A DNA stretch of 64,000 nucleotides from Oscillospiraceae bacterium (GTDB lineage: Bacteria > Bacillota > Clostridia > Oscillospirales > Ruminococcaceae), in contig JALEJQ010000026.1 of the NCBI GenBank assembly GCA_022769565.1, positions 1 through 64,000 on the forward strand, read 5' to 3'. The position numbers and the translations under genes are program-made. Under the pieces are notes generated by a model. The model saw only the letters and a program-made list of their open reading frames with translations. It searched no databases and had not been told where the DNA came from. Shown in pieces: positions 33,866-43,224 of this stretch. Each line of letters begins with the position of its first letter. Within the stretch, counting starts at the first letter, position 1.

Positions 33866-34195
33866 ACCCGACAGCGAAGCGATAACGGGATTCCAAAGGG
33901 ACGAGTCCCTTTGGCGAGGGTCAAGGGGCGCGTAGCCCCTTGTCGCTCTCCGCAGAGAGCGAAACACCCCTAAAACTAAGGTGCAATGTAATGCTGCGTT
34001 CAAAGCGGCAAAGTAAAAAACCCAAAGGCGCAATTCACATCAAGAGCGGAACCAAGCAATGTTTTGTTAAAAACGTTGCAGGTAAAACCGACCAAATGTG
34101 AATTGCGCCTATTTCTATCCCGTACAAGCAAAGTCACCCTCGCAGGAAAATGTAAGGAGCGCAGCGACGAGCATTTTCCTGCGGCACAGCATCCT
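33866..34195 (+). repeat. Composite multi-hairpin 3' element, copy 1
   Basis: Begins 17 nt after the pheT stop. In order: GACAGCGAAGCGA (33870-33882); a CCAAAGGGAC...TTTGG hairpin (33893-33914); CAAGGGGC...GCCCCTTG (33922-33942); CGCTCTC-CGCA-GAGAGCG (33944-33961); AAACTAAGG; AGGCGCAATTCACAT (34026-34040) with ATGTGAATTGCGCCT (34096-34110); GCAGGAAAATG (34142-34152) with CATTTTCCTGC (34172-34182). Copies are at 51017-51340 and, inverted, 51475-51797. No reading frame is shared. Confidence 0.85.
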
Positions 34196-34369
34196 CGAAG
34201 TTGTTCCTTTGACAATGCGGTCGTTAACAATAAATGCAGTGAATAAAGGCGGGACGGGAAACCCGTCCTCTACAAAAATACAATGAAATAGTCTGCTAAA
34301 TTCCGAATTCCGCATTCCGAATTCCGAATTAAATATAATTCCACTTTCAACTTTCCGAATTCAAAAACC
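34196..34369. repeat. Hairpin and low-complexity repeat before spoIID end
   Basis: GGACGGG-AAA-CCCGTCC (34252-34268) is a perfect 7-bp hairpin. From 34302 come AATTCCG/GCATTCCG units and TTCCACTTTCAACTTTCC, words of the dispersed repeat family also at 12105, 13197, 54590, 58690 and 63655. Confidence 0.6.
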
Positions 34370-35410
34370 CTACTCCCCACACTCCAAACTAACGATTTCC
34401 GCTCCCGTGTAATAATAGGTGAGAATTTCACGGTAATCCGCACCGTTTTCAGCCATGCAGCCTGCTCCGTACTGGCTCATGCCAACGCCGTGACCGCTGC
34501 CCTTTACGCTGAAGGTGAAGCAGTCCTCCTTTTCGCTGAAGGAAACCGTGAAAACGGGAGAGCGCAGCCCCAGAAGCTCCCTAAGCTCTGTTCCCGTAAG
34601 CTCCTTGTCACCTGTTTTGACTTTTAAAACCGTGCCGGAAGCCGTGGTTTCCGTTATTTCTATCCATTCGGACTTGGCAGAGGTATCGGGAAGGGTTATG
34701 CCGAAGTCCGACTGGGTGAGCCTTGCGTAAAGCTCGTCCGAGGTAAAGACATTTTCACTTTGAAACAAAGGAGAAGCTTCATCGGCTTCGCTTTCAACGG
34801 GTACAAGATAGTCAAGTGCAACGCCCCAGATGTTTTCGGCGCTTTCCGTTCTGCCGCCGGATATGGAGTGAAATGCGGCAACTATAGGCTCGCCCTTATA
34901 AACAAGTATCTCGTCCTTAACGGCGCTTACCGCTTCGGCTGCCTTGCGGTCGTATTCCTCGTAATCGTCACCGTAGAACGCCTTTGCCTGTTCGGGGGAA
35001 AAATACGCCTGATATTTGCTGCTGTCGTTTGAAATGTACGCCCCCATAAGCTCCGGCTCGGGGGCTTCTTTTTGCTGTTCAATGCGCCTTATTGCGTAGG
35101 TGTGAACGGCTACAGCCTGCGCTTTAAGCGCTTCAATGCCGTATGAAGCAGGCATTTCCCCAAGGACGGCGCCCTTTATGTACTCCTCCATTGTCATGGT
35201 CATGACCTGTCCCGTGGCACAGTCCAGCACGGAAAATTCTTCACTGTAAGAGGACGTTTCATAGGCTTTTTCGGGCGCTTCTTTCGTGACCAAAACAACG
35301 GTCTCCTCAGGCTCCGAGGCGGCGTTTTCATCTCTTGCAATAAAGCCTATCATTGGTATGAGCATAATGAACAGCGCAAACATTCCCGTTATTTTAAACA
35401 AATCCTTCAT
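34370..35410 (-). CDS. spoIID: SpoIID/LytB-type lytic transglycosylase
   Basis: 346 residues. An N-terminal membrane helix (about 5-24) anchors the protein; the rest faces outward. SpoIID cuts glycan strands during engulfment of the forespore. Motifs: TMTMEEYIKGAVLGEMPASYGIEALKAQAVAVHTYA (the catalytic Glu is in GEMPA), YFHSISGGRTESAE-type segment (AAFHSISGGRTES), and SGHGVGMSQYGAGCMAENG near the end. AAAGGAA lies before the ATG at 35410. Its presence suggests a sporulation ability, though some non-sporulating relatives keep it. No spoIIQ or spoIIM is in the window. Confidence 0.88.
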   Translation of the reverse strand: MKDLFKITGMFALFIMLIPMIGFIARDENAASEPEETVVLVTKEAPEKAYETSSYSEEFSVLDCATGQVMTMTMEEYIKGAVLGEMPASYGIEALKAQAVAVHTYAIRRIEQQKEAPEPELMGAYISNDSSKYQAYFSPEQAKAFYGDDYEEYDRKAAEAVSAVKDEILVYKGEPIVAAFHSISGGRTESAENIWGVALDYLVPVESEADEASPLFQSENVFTSDELYARLTQSDFGITLPDTSAKSEWIEITETTASGTVLKVKTGDKELTGTELRELLGLRSPVFTVSFSEKEDCFTFSVKGSGHGVGMSQYGAGCMAENGADYREILTYYYTGAEIVSLECGE

Positions 35411-35502
35411 ACAAAAGTTCCTTTCACATATCAATTGTTACAAAGTCCGCTTGAACAGGGCTTTTTAAACGTTTTCTTTACCGCCAATTTTTCAAAATTT
35501 GC

Positions 35503-35531
35503 TTGACAATAGCCGTAACCTATTGTAAAAT
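35503..35531 (+). promoter_or_regulatory. Promoter of citrate synthase gene
   Basis: TTGACA (35503-35508), 17-bp spacer, TAAAAT (35526-35531). Confidence 0.75.
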
Positions 35532-35568
35532 AAAATAGTACATATTTATTAAATCGGGGTGGTATCTA

Positions 35569-36930
35569 ATGAGTACAGAAACACTAAGCAGCTCCGCTAT
35601 CAACAGTTTATGCAGCGAATTTATGAAACATAACAAGATCTCACCCGAGCTTTACGAAAAATACCAGGTAAAGAGAGGTCTCAGAAACAGCGACGGAACA
35701 GGCGTACTTGCAGGTATAACAAATATTTGTAACGTTCACGGCTACGTTGTGAACGAGGGAGAAAAGCAGCCTATCGAGGGCGAGCTTATCTACCGCGGTT
35801 ACAGCCTTAACGACATTGTTGCCAACACCACAGGCAAAAACCGCTTCGGCTTTGAGGAAACGGCTTATCTGCTCCTTTTCGGAGAGCTGCCTACGAAAGA
35901 ACAGCTTGAAATGTTCACAAAGCTCCTTTCCGAGTACAGAGAACTGCCTCCCGGATTCTCCGAGGATATGATCTTCAAGGCTCCTTCAAAAAACATTATG
36001 AACAAAATGGCACGTTCGGTGCTTGCCCTCTATTCCTACGAGGACGACCCCGAGGATCAGTCTTTGGCAAAAGAGCTTAACCGTGCTATTTCCGTTATAG
36101 CAAGGCTGCCCTCCGCGATGGTGGACGCTTATCAGATAAAGCGCCGCTATTACGACCACGAAAGCCTTTATATGCACCCTCTGAATCCCGACGAGTGCAC
36201 CGCCGAAAGCATACTTTCGACACTTCGCCCCGACAGAGTTTATTCTCCCGAAGAGGCGCAGCTCCTCGACCTTATGCTTATTATCCACGCAGAGCACGGC
36301 GGCGGAAACAACTCAACATTTACCTGCCGCACCCTTACTTCTTCCGGCACCGACGCTTATTCCGCTTATTCAGGCGCTATCGGCTCCCTTAAAGGTCACC
36401 GTCACGGCGGCGCAAACTTCAAGGTCATCGCACAGCTTGAAAATTTCAAGGAAAATATAGCTCATTGGGACAGCGACGCCGAAGTCAAGGACTATTTAAG
36501 CAAGGTAATCAGCAAGGAAGCCGGCGACGGCACGGGTCTTATTTACGGTATGGGTCATGCAGTATATACCCTTTCCGACCCGAGAGCCGTTATTCTTAAG
36601 CAGAATGCCATGAAGCTTGCAAAGGGCACGGAATTTGAAAAGGAATTTGAACTTCTTGACGCTGTTGAACGCCTTACGCCTGAGGTATTTGCCGAAGTGA
36701 AGGGCAGTTCAAAGGTAATGTGCGCAAATGTTGATCTTTATTCCGGCCTTGTATACAGAATGCTGAAGATACCGGTTGAGCTGAACACTCCGCTCTTTGC
36801 GGTATCAAGGATCGCAGGCTGGTCTGCCCACAGAATAGAAGAGCTTACCACAGGCAACAGGATAATCCGCCCTGCTTACAAGGCTATAAACCGGAAGCGA
36901 GCATATCTCCCCATTGACGAAAGGAAATAA
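35569..36930 (+). CDS. gltA: Citrate synthase (citrate/2-methylcitrate synthase family)
   Basis: 453 residues. Condenses oxaloacetate with acetyl-CoA. The family blocks are present: IEGELIYRGYSLNDIV, FEETAYLLLFGELPT, LIIHAEHGGGNNSTFTCR, GAIGSLKGHRHGGANFKV (active-site His), and YGMGHAVYTLSDPRA (second active-site His), then the Arg-rich NTPLFAVSRIAGWSAHRIEE. An N-terminal extension of about 60 residues fits the longer clostridial form. In an anaerobe without a full TCA cycle it would feed glutamate synthesis. It has its own promoter. Confidence 0.93.
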   Translation: MSTETLSSSAINSLCSEFMKHNKISPELYEKYQVKRGLRNSDGTGVLAGITNICNVHGYVVNEGEKQPIEGELIYRGYSLNDIVANTTGKNRFGFEETAYLLLFGELPTKEQLEMFTKLLSEYRELPPGFSEDMIFKAPSKNIMNKMARSVLALYSYEDDPEDQSLAKELNRAISVIARLPSAMVDAYQIKRRYYDHESLYMHPLNPDECTAESILSTLRPDRVYSPEEAQLLDLMLIIHAEHGGGNNSTFTCRTLTSSGTDAYSAYSGAIGSLKGHRHGGANFKVIAQLENFKENIAHWDSDAEVKDYLSKVISKEAGDGTGLIYGMGHAVYTLSDPRAVILKQNAMKLAKGTEFEKEFELLDAVERLTPEVFAEVKGSSKVMCANVDLYSGLVYRMLKIPVELNTPLFAVSRIAGWSAHRIEELTTGNRIIRPAYKAINRKRAYLPIDERK

Positions 36931-36998
36931 ATCCTGCGCATTAAAAATAATAATGAGCAGTATAAATATTATAAGTATTTAAAAGGAGACAATGTGAC

Positions 36999-38027
36999 AT
37001 GAGCGAAAAACAAGTTACTCCGTACAAAAGAAAGCGTTTTTTTCTTGACAAAAAGGCTTCAATGGTAGTTTATGCCATTACGCTTGTGCTTGCAGTCGTA
37101 TGCCGTACCGTTCAGCTTTCCACAAATATGAACTTCGCTACGGGCAAGTATATCGACGGAAGCATTTTCAAAAATACAACGCTTATAGTGCTTATCATAG
37201 GCTTTATACTGCTTTTTGCCGTTATGATATTCGGCGAATCGAGAGACAAGGCGATAAAATCCTGTATCCTGCTGAATCCTATGCGCCTTAAGGCAGAGAG
37301 ACTTAACAAGAAGATCTCTCCAAAGGCAGCCGCTTCAATGTTCATTATGGCAGGTCTTCTGGCGTATGACGCTTTATCCGAGCTTATTTCCGTGGGAACG
37401 ATCAACAAGAGCCTTTCCACAGAAGACAACCCTGTTCCCCTGTTTGCCGGAATAAACGCTGTAAAATGGGTTTGCTACGCTCTTATGTTTGTTCTTGTGT
37501 TTACATTTGTTTCAACGGGCGTGAACATCTTTAAGGGTCAGGGCATCTCACAGGGAAACTGCTTCTTCCTGGCGGCTTTCCCCATCTGGAAGCTGGTTGA
37601 TATCTTTGACCTTATCACAACATACCAGCTTATCGGACCTTACTCCGAAAAGTGCTACATTCTTTTCACGGATATGCTTTCCGCTGTGTTCTTCCTTAAC
37701 CTTGTCCGCTTCTTCTGCGGATTTGAAAAGAAGCATACACGTTTCTTTATGATAATGACAGGCTATGCAGCTTCAATTTTTGCCGCAGTTTCCGTTATTC
37801 CGAGATACATTATGTTCTTCATTATGGATTACTCGGTAAGAGAGGGTATGCTTACCCCCAAGGCTTCCGATGTGGGAATTATCTTTGTTACGGTAACAGT
37901 GGCAGCTGTATTCTGGAGCACCTACGTTTACAGAGTAATGCCTAAGCTCAATCTTACAGGCAGACGCCGCTGGGCAGGTCTGCAGACAGACGGAAAGACG
38001 GAAATGAAGTCCATAGAGGACAACTGA
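36999..38027 (+). CDS. Multispanning membrane protein of unknown family
   Basis: 342 residues with about eight hydrophobic segments (for example 20-38, 58-76, 106-124, 148-168, 182-202, 222-240, 250-275, 285-303). The N-terminus is basic (YKRKRFFLDKK). Not recognised. It lies 68 nt after citrate synthase with AAAGGAGA before the ATG, and 90 nt before a lipoprotein gene, so it could belong to either transcript. Confidence 0.6.
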   Translation: MSEKQVTPYKRKRFFLDKKASMVVYAITLVLAVVCRTVQLSTNMNFATGKYIDGSIFKNTTLIVLIIGFILLFAVMIFGESRDKAIKSCILLNPMRLKAERLNKKISPKAAASMFIMAGLLAYDALSELISVGTINKSLSTEDNPVPLFAGINAVKWVCYALMFVLVFTFVSTGVNIFKGQGISQGNCFFLAAFPIWKLVDIFDLITTYQLIGPYSEKCYILFTDMLSAVFFLNLVRFFCGFEKKHTRFFMIMTGYAASIFAAVSVIPRYIMFFIMDYSVREGMLTPKASDVGIIFVTVTVAAVFWSTYVYRVMPKLNLTGRRRWAGLQTDGKTEMKSIEDN

Positions 38028-38117
38028 TACAAAATTTTATGCTGAACGTTATGATTTAGCATTATTAACGGGGATGTGCGCATTGTACGTCCCTGTTTCT
38101 GTAAGGAGGCTGAGTAA

Positions 38118-39434
38118 TTGAACAGAACAGTAATTGCGGCGTTGGGTCTTACGGCTGTTATGTTCAGCGGATGCGCTGCAGGCAGTTCTATAGAAAGTCT
38201 CCTTTCACCCCCTGTGCTTTACAGCGGACAGGCGGAGGTATATGATGCCCTTACGGAAAGCGTGGGAAAGGATATAAAGCTGCAGTACCCCCGTTCGGGC
38301 GCTTACCGTTCCTCTTTTATTATTGAAGATATAGACGGCGACGGCGAAAGCGAAGCTGTTGTATTCTACCGCAGAGGCACAAAATCGGAGGAAAGCGGCG
38401 ACCTAAGAATAAATATTCTTGACAGGAACAGCGAAGGAAACTGGCGCTCGGCTTACGACCTTGCAGGTACGGGAACGGGCATTGACAGAGTGGTCATTTC
38501 CGAGCTGGGCGGCAGCGGACGGACAAGCCTTATTATCGGCTATACGGGCGTTTCTTCCGACGACAAGAACCTTAAAGCCTACATTTATGACGGCAGGACC
38601 CTTACAAACACCTTTTCCGACAACTACAGCTCCTTTTTTATAACGGATATGGACAAAAACGGCGGAAACGAGCTTTCCGTCATTCACCCAAACAACGAAT
38701 ACACAGGCAAGCAGGCGTATTACAGCCTTGTTCTTGACAACGGAGAGCGGCTTTACGAAAGCAGTACGGTGCTGCTTAACGAAAAAACGTCGGATTTTGT
38801 CAATATTGCTTCGGGCTACGTCGGAACGGACACTCCTGCGGTCTATATTGACGGACTTTCGGGCGGTCAGCTTTCCACAGAGATAATCTACTGCATAAGA
38901 GGCGTTCTGAGAAACCCTCTTTACCTCAGCGGCTCGGAGGGAATAAAGGATACCCTTCGCTCAAGCGGATATTTAAGCACGGACGTTGACCTTGACGGAG
39001 TTATCGAGATACCTACCCTCGGTTACTTCCCCGGATATAATCAGGACAGCAGAGACGCCGTGCGCATAACAAACTGGAACATAATGGACAGCTTCGCCAT
39101 TACCAAAAAATACGCCTCCTACTACAGCGCTTCGGACGGCTTCTGCTTTATGCTGCCGAGCCGCTGGGACGGTCTTGTTACCGTAAAAAGAGACGATAAG
39201 ACAGGCGATGCGGTTTTCTATAAATACAGAATCGACCTGCTCAACAGCAGCGAAGAGCTGCTGCGCATAGCCGCCGTTACATCGGAATACGCCGGGGAAC
39301 GCACGGCTGAGGGATATGCTCTTCTCAGTATGAGAGATAATATGTACTATATGTATAAGCTGCCCGACAGCAGCGATGAACCCCTTATTCTTACAGAAGC
39401 CGAGATAGTAAACAACTTCCGGCTTACGGGCTGA
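38118..39434 (+). CDS. Lipoprotein with integrin-like (FG-GAP/VCBS) repeats
   Basis: 438 residues, TTG start 9 nt after AGGAGG. Lipobox VMFSGC gives a lipidated Cys near residue 19. Several segments look like calcium-binding FG-GAP/VCBS blades: EDIDGDGESEAVVFY, ISELGGSGRTSLIIGY, ITDMDKNGGNELSVI, STDVDLDGVIEIPTL. These DxDGDGxxE loops suggest a beta-propeller outside the membrane. It is followed by a two-component system 34 nt downstream, so it may take part in signal sensing, which is inference. Confidence 0.75.
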   Translation: MNRTVIAALGLTAVMFSGCAAGSSIESLLSPPVLYSGQAEVYDALTESVGKDIKLQYPRSGAYRSSFIIEDIDGDGESEAVVFYRRGTKSEESGDLRINILDRNSEGNWRSAYDLAGTGTGIDRVVISELGGSGRTSLIIGYTGVSSDDKNLKAYIYDGRTLTNTFSDNYSSFFITDMDKNGGNELSVIHPNNEYTGKQAYYSLVLDNGERLYESSTVLLNEKTSDFVNIASGYVGTDTPAVYIDGLSGGQLSTEIIYCIRGVLRNPLYLSGSEGIKDTLRSSGYLSTDVDLDGVIEIPTLGYFPGYNQDSRDAVRITNWNIMDSFAITKKYASYYSASDGFCFMLPSRWDGLVTVKRDDKTGDAVFYKYRIDLLNSSEELLRIAAVTSEYAGERTAEGYALLSMRDNMYYMYKLPDSSDEPLILTEAEIVNNFRLTG

Positions 39435-39468
39435 ACAAAAATGATATGGGAAAGGACGGTAACATAAA

Positions 39469-40182
39469 ATGAAACGAATTCTTGTATGCGAGGACGAGGA
39501 CGTTATCCGCGATTTTGTGGTGATAAATCTTAACCGTGCAGGCTATGACGTTGTGGACGTAAACTGCGGCGAGGACGCTCTGCGTGTCTTTGACGAAGAG
39601 AACGGAAACTTTGATATTGCTCTGCTGGATATTATGATGCCCGGCATTGACGGCTTTCAGGTCTGCAAGGCTCTCCGCAAGAAAAGCAGCACTCTGGGCA
39701 TTATAATGCTTTCCGCAAAAAGCCAGGAAATGGACAAGGTCAGCGCTCTTATGATAGGTGCGGACGACTATATGACAAAGCCCTTTTCGCCCTCCGAGCT
39801 TACCGCAAGGATAGACGCTATTTACCGCCGTGTAAGTATGTCCTACAATCAGGAGGATGAACGTGCCGCAACTATCGAATCGGGTCCCTTTGTACTTAAC
39901 CTTAAAAGCCGCACGGTTTCCAAAAACGGCGTTCCCATCGACCTTACTCAGGTTGAATATCAGATACTTGAGTATTTTATGAACAATCAGGAGACCGCTC
40001 TTGACCGTTCAAGCATCCTTACACACATCTGGGGCGACAATTATTTCGGCGATGACAAGATAGTTGACGTTAATATAAGACGTATCCGCATGAAGATAGA
40101 GGACGAACCTTCAAATCCCAAATATATCTCCACTATATGGGGCTTCGGCTACAAGTGGTCTGCAAAGGGCGGAAAGGAATAA
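39469..40182 (+). CDS. OmpR/PhoB-family response regulator
   Basis: 237 residues. Receiver domain about 1-120: acidic pair CEDEDV, phospho-acceptor Asp54 in ALLDIMMPGIDG, Lys in MTKPFSPSE. Winged-helix DNA-binding domain about 140-235 (SRTVSKNGVPIDLTQVEYQILEY..., DDKIVDVNIRRIRMKIED). It ends 3 nt before the histidine kinase gene. Target genes are unknown. Confidence 0.92.
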   Translation: MKRILVCEDEDVIRDFVVINLNRAGYDVVDVNCGEDALRVFDEENGNFDIALLDIMMPGIDGFQVCKALRKKSSTLGIIMLSAKSQEMDKVSALMIGADDYMTKPFSPSELTARIDAIYRRVSMSYNQEDERAATIESGPFVLNLKSRTVSKNGVPIDLTQVEYQILEYFMNNQETALDRSSILTHIWGDNYFGDDKIVDVNIRRIRMKIEDEPSNPKYISTIWGFGYKWSAKGGKE

Positions 40183-40185
40183 ACG

Positions 40186-41592
40186 GTGAACAAGAGCAGA
40201 AATATCACGCAGCGCTGGTTCATTAACAATATCGGGCTGATATTTATCATACTGCTTACGGTAATTACCGCAGGAGCCATACTGCTGCGCAGCTTTTACT
40301 ACAATTCGGCAAGGCAGTACCTTTCTTCCAAAATGAATATGGTGGCAAGCATTCTCCAGAATTCCTACAACGATTCTTCCACGGCATTTTCTTCATCGGT
40401 GCGCTCCGTTGTTGAAAACTGGGCGGACAGAGACTGCACCGAGCTTATGATAATCACCGAAAAGGGAGAAGTGGAGCTTACGTCCTCGGGCTTTGTGCCT
40501 GCGGTGGAGGACCCTATGGAGGACTATGCCAAAGCCGTGGAGGGCAGCAGCGGATATTATGTCGGCAGGCTTTCTACGGGGGAAAAGGTAATGGCGCTGA
40601 GCATACTTCTCCCGAAAAATGACGCAGGCTACAGCGCAGTAAGGGTCGTTTCCTCAATGACGGAGATCGACTGGCAGATATTGTTCCTTGTGCTTATCAT
40701 AATGGCTGTATGCGGCGCTATACTTACAATGGCGTTTGTTTCGGGAATGTATTTCGTGCGGTCTATCGTTCTTCCCGTGCGGCAGATAGGCGCTACCGCA
40801 AGGCGTTATGCCGAGGGAGATTTTTCCGTAAGAATAAAAAAGAAGAACAACGACGAGATTGGCGAGCTTTGCGACATTATCAACCATATGGCGGAGGAGC
40901 TTGCAAACTCGGAGAATATGAAAAATGAGTTCATTTCCAGCGTTTCACACGAGCTGCGAACGCCCCTTACGGCTATAAAGGGCTGGGCGGAGACTATTGC
41001 AAGTATGCCCGACGATTCCCAGACCGTTTCAAAGGGCATGAGGGTCATCGGTGCGGAAACGGAAAGGCTCTCACAGATGGTTGAGGAGCTTCTGGACTTC
41101 TCCCGTATGCAGAACGGACGGTTTACCCTTAACAAGGCTACAATGGACGTTCTTGCGGAGCTTGGAGATGCCGTTCTTATCTATGCCGAAAGAGCAAGGC
41201 GTGACGGGATAACCGTTCAGTATGACGAACCGGATATGCTGCCCTTTATTTTCGGTGACAGGAACAGGATAAGACAGGTTTTCATCAACATTATCGACAA
41301 CGCAATAAAATATTCCGACAAGGGCGGTCTTGTTTCCGTTCAGGCGCTTATGCCCGACGCAGACCATATCGAAATAGACATTTCCGACACGGGCTGCGGC
41401 ATAAGTCCTCAGGACCTGCCTAAGATAAAGACAAAATTCTACAAGGCAAACTATACACGACGAGGTTCGGGCATAGGTCTTGCCGTTGCTGACGAGATAA
41501 TCGCAATGCACGGCGGAAAGCTGGATATTCTCAGCAAGCAGGGCGTAGGCACTACCGTTAAGATAATCCTGCCCGTACAGAAAAAATCATAA
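40186..41592 (+). CDS. Membrane sensor histidine kinase
   Basis: 468 residues, GTG start. Two membrane helices (about 14-34 and 164-188) frame an outer domain of about 130 residues. A HAMP domain (about 188-240) is followed by HisKA with the phosphorylated His255 (SVSHELRTPLTAIKGWAE) and the ATPase domain: N box NIIDNAIKYS, G1 DTGCGIS, G2 RRGSGIGLAVA, GVGTTVKIILP. It would phosphorylate the regulator encoded just upstream. The architecture resembles PhoR/WalK-type kinases but lacks a visible PAS domain. Confidence 0.92.
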   Translation: MNKSRNITQRWFINNIGLIFIILLTVITAGAILLRSFYYNSARQYLSSKMNMVASILQNSYNDSSTAFSSSVRSVVENWADRDCTELMIITEKGEVELTSSGFVPAVEDPMEDYAKAVEGSSGYYVGRLSTGEKVMALSILLPKNDAGYSAVRVVSSMTEIDWQILFLVLIIMAVCGAILTMAFVSGMYFVRSIVLPVRQIGATARRYAEGDFSVRIKKKNNDEIGELCDIINHMAEELANSENMKNEFISSVSHELRTPLTAIKGWAETIASMPDDSQTVSKGMRVIGAETERLSQMVEELLDFSRMQNGRFTLNKATMDVLAELGDAVLIYAERARRDGITVQYDEPDMLPFIFGDRNRIRQVFINIIDNAIKYSDKGGLVSVQALMPDADHIEIDISDTGCGISPQDLPKIKTKFYKANYTRRGSGIGLAVADEIIAMHGGKLDILSKQGVGTTVKIILPVQKKS

Positions 41593-41628
41593 AAGGGGAA
41601 AATAACCAAAGGAGATACGATCAGCCAA

Positions 41629-42597
41629 ATGAGCAGTAAAAAATCACAGAACGAACAGAACAACGGCAGCTTTAAATCCAAAATAGGCGGACAGGCTCTT
41701 ATCGAGGGCATTATGATGAGAGGAATAGACACGGCGGCTATGGCCTGCCGTCTGCCCAACGGAACCATAGACGTTGAAACGTGGGCGATAAAGAACGGCA
41801 AAAATGCGCCTTGGTACAGAAAAACTCCCTTTGTGAGAGGCTGCATAAACTTTGTGACAACAATGGCAGAGGGCATAAAATGCACAATGAAATCAGCCGA
41901 AAAGCAGGTCACCGAGGACGATGAAGAGGAAGAAATGACAAAATTCGAGCAGTGGCTCACCGATAAATTCGGGGACAAGCTGATGCCCATAATAATGATA
42001 ATCTCAGTAGTGCTTGCAATGGCGCTGTGCGTGGTGCTGTTCAAGTTCCTGCCTATGTTTATTTCAAGCCTGCTGCTTAAAGCAGGCGCTCCCGACTGGG
42101 TAAAGACCGTTGCTGAGGGCATAATAAAGCTGGCGCTGCTTATAGGCTATTTTTATGTAATATCCCTTACGGAATCAATGAAAACTACCTTTATGTATCA
42201 CGGCGCAGAGCATAAGACCATTGCTTGTTATGAATCGGGAAAAGAGCTTACGGTGGAGAATATCCGCCCTATGTGCCGTTTTCACCCAAGATGCGGAACA
42301 AGCTTTATACTTATCGTAATTATTCTCAGCATAATCGTTGGAATGTTCCTGCCGTGGAAAAGTATTCCCGTGCGCTTTGGTATGCAGCTGCTTCTTCTTA
42401 TCCCCGAAGCCTCCGTTGCTTACGAGCTTATAAAAATTGCGGGACGTTACGACAATATCGTTACAAGAATAATCTCCGCTCCCGGTCTTTGGCTCCAGAG
42501 AATAACCACCAACGAGCCTAACGACGCACAGATAGAGGTGGCTATAGCCGCTCTTACGCCCTGTCTGCCCAAGGACAAGGAAGAGGACAAGTGGTGA
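41629..42597 (+). CDS. DUF1385 (YqhQ-like) membrane protein
   Basis: 322 residues. GGQALIEGIMMRG at 23-36 and YHGAEHKTIACYESGKELTVENIRP...HPRCGTSFI are hallmarks of the DUF1385 family, function unknown. About four membrane helices (near 120-145, 160-185, 225-245, 255-275). In many Clostridia this gene precedes prmC and prfA; here an acetyltransferase gene lies between it and prmC, and prfA is missing. Confidence 0.88.
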   Translation: MSSKKSQNEQNNGSFKSKIGGQALIEGIMMRGIDTAAMACRLPNGTIDVETWAIKNGKNAPWYRKTPFVRGCINFVTTMAEGIKCTMKSAEKQVTEDDEEEEMTKFEQWLTDKFGDKLMPIIMIISVVLAMALCVVLFKFLPMFISSLLLKAGAPDWVKTVAEGIIKLALLIGYFYVISLTESMKTTFMYHGAEHKTIACYESGKELTVENIRPMCRFHPRCGTSFILIVIILSIIVGMFLPWKSIPVRFGMQLLLLIPEASVAYELIKIAGRYDNIVTRIISAPGLWLQRITTNEPNDAQIEVAIAALTPCLPKDKEEDKW

Positions 42598-42684
42598 TTT
42601 ATTTTAAAGTGAAATGAGGAAAGCCGAAAGCGGAAGCTGTTTAGATTTGTTCCGTTTTCGGTCTTTTTCTGTGAGGTGAAAAGA

Positions 42685-43224
42685 ATGAGGCTTGAAACAG
42701 AAAGGCTTATACTGAGAGAAATGAGGTCGGAGGACTTTGAGGCTATGTACAAGGTTCTTGGGGACTCCGACATTATGAAGCATTACCCTTATACCTTTGA
42801 CGAGGAACGGGTAAGGGGCTGGATAAACAAAAATGTTGAAAGATACCGCATATTCGGCTTCGGACTGTGGGCGGTGACGCTTAAAGACAGCGGTGAGGTC
42901 ATCGGCGACTGCGGTCTTACTATGCAGAACATAAACGGTATCATAAAGCCCGAGATAGGCTATCATATAAGAAAGGATATGCAGCGAAAGGGTTACGCAA
43001 AAGAAGCTGCCCGTAAATGCCGTGACTGGACGTTTGAAAACACAACCTTCAACATCTTGTATTCTTATATGAAGAAAGAAAATCTGCCCTCACAGGGCGT
43101 TGCTGCGGCAAACGGAATGAGGTATGAGGGAGAATTTACGGACGGGGAGAATGAGATCACCGCAGTATATGCCGTTACCCGTGAAGAATGGCTGAATATT
43201 AAAAAGGAGAAAACCAATGACTAA
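42685..43224 (+). CDS. GNAT-family N-acetyltransferase (RimJ-like)
   Basis: 179 residues. LETERLILREMRSEDFEAMYKVL is the typical start of the RimJ/RimL group; IGYHIRKDMQRKGYAKEAARKC carries the acetyl-CoA-binding pattern (R/Q-x-x-G-x-A). ATG at 42685 follows GTGAGGTG by about 6 nt. It overlaps prmC by 8 nt, so they are translated together. The acetylated substrate is unknown. Confidence 0.85.
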   Translation: MRLETERLILREMRSEDFEAMYKVLGDSDIMKHYPYTFDEERVRGWINKNVERYRIFGFGLWAVTLKDSGEVIGDCGLTMQNINGIIKPEIGYHIRKDMQRKGYAKEAARKCRDWTFENTTFNILYSYMKKENLPSQGVAAANGMRYEGEFTDGENEITAVYAVTREEWLNIKKEKTND

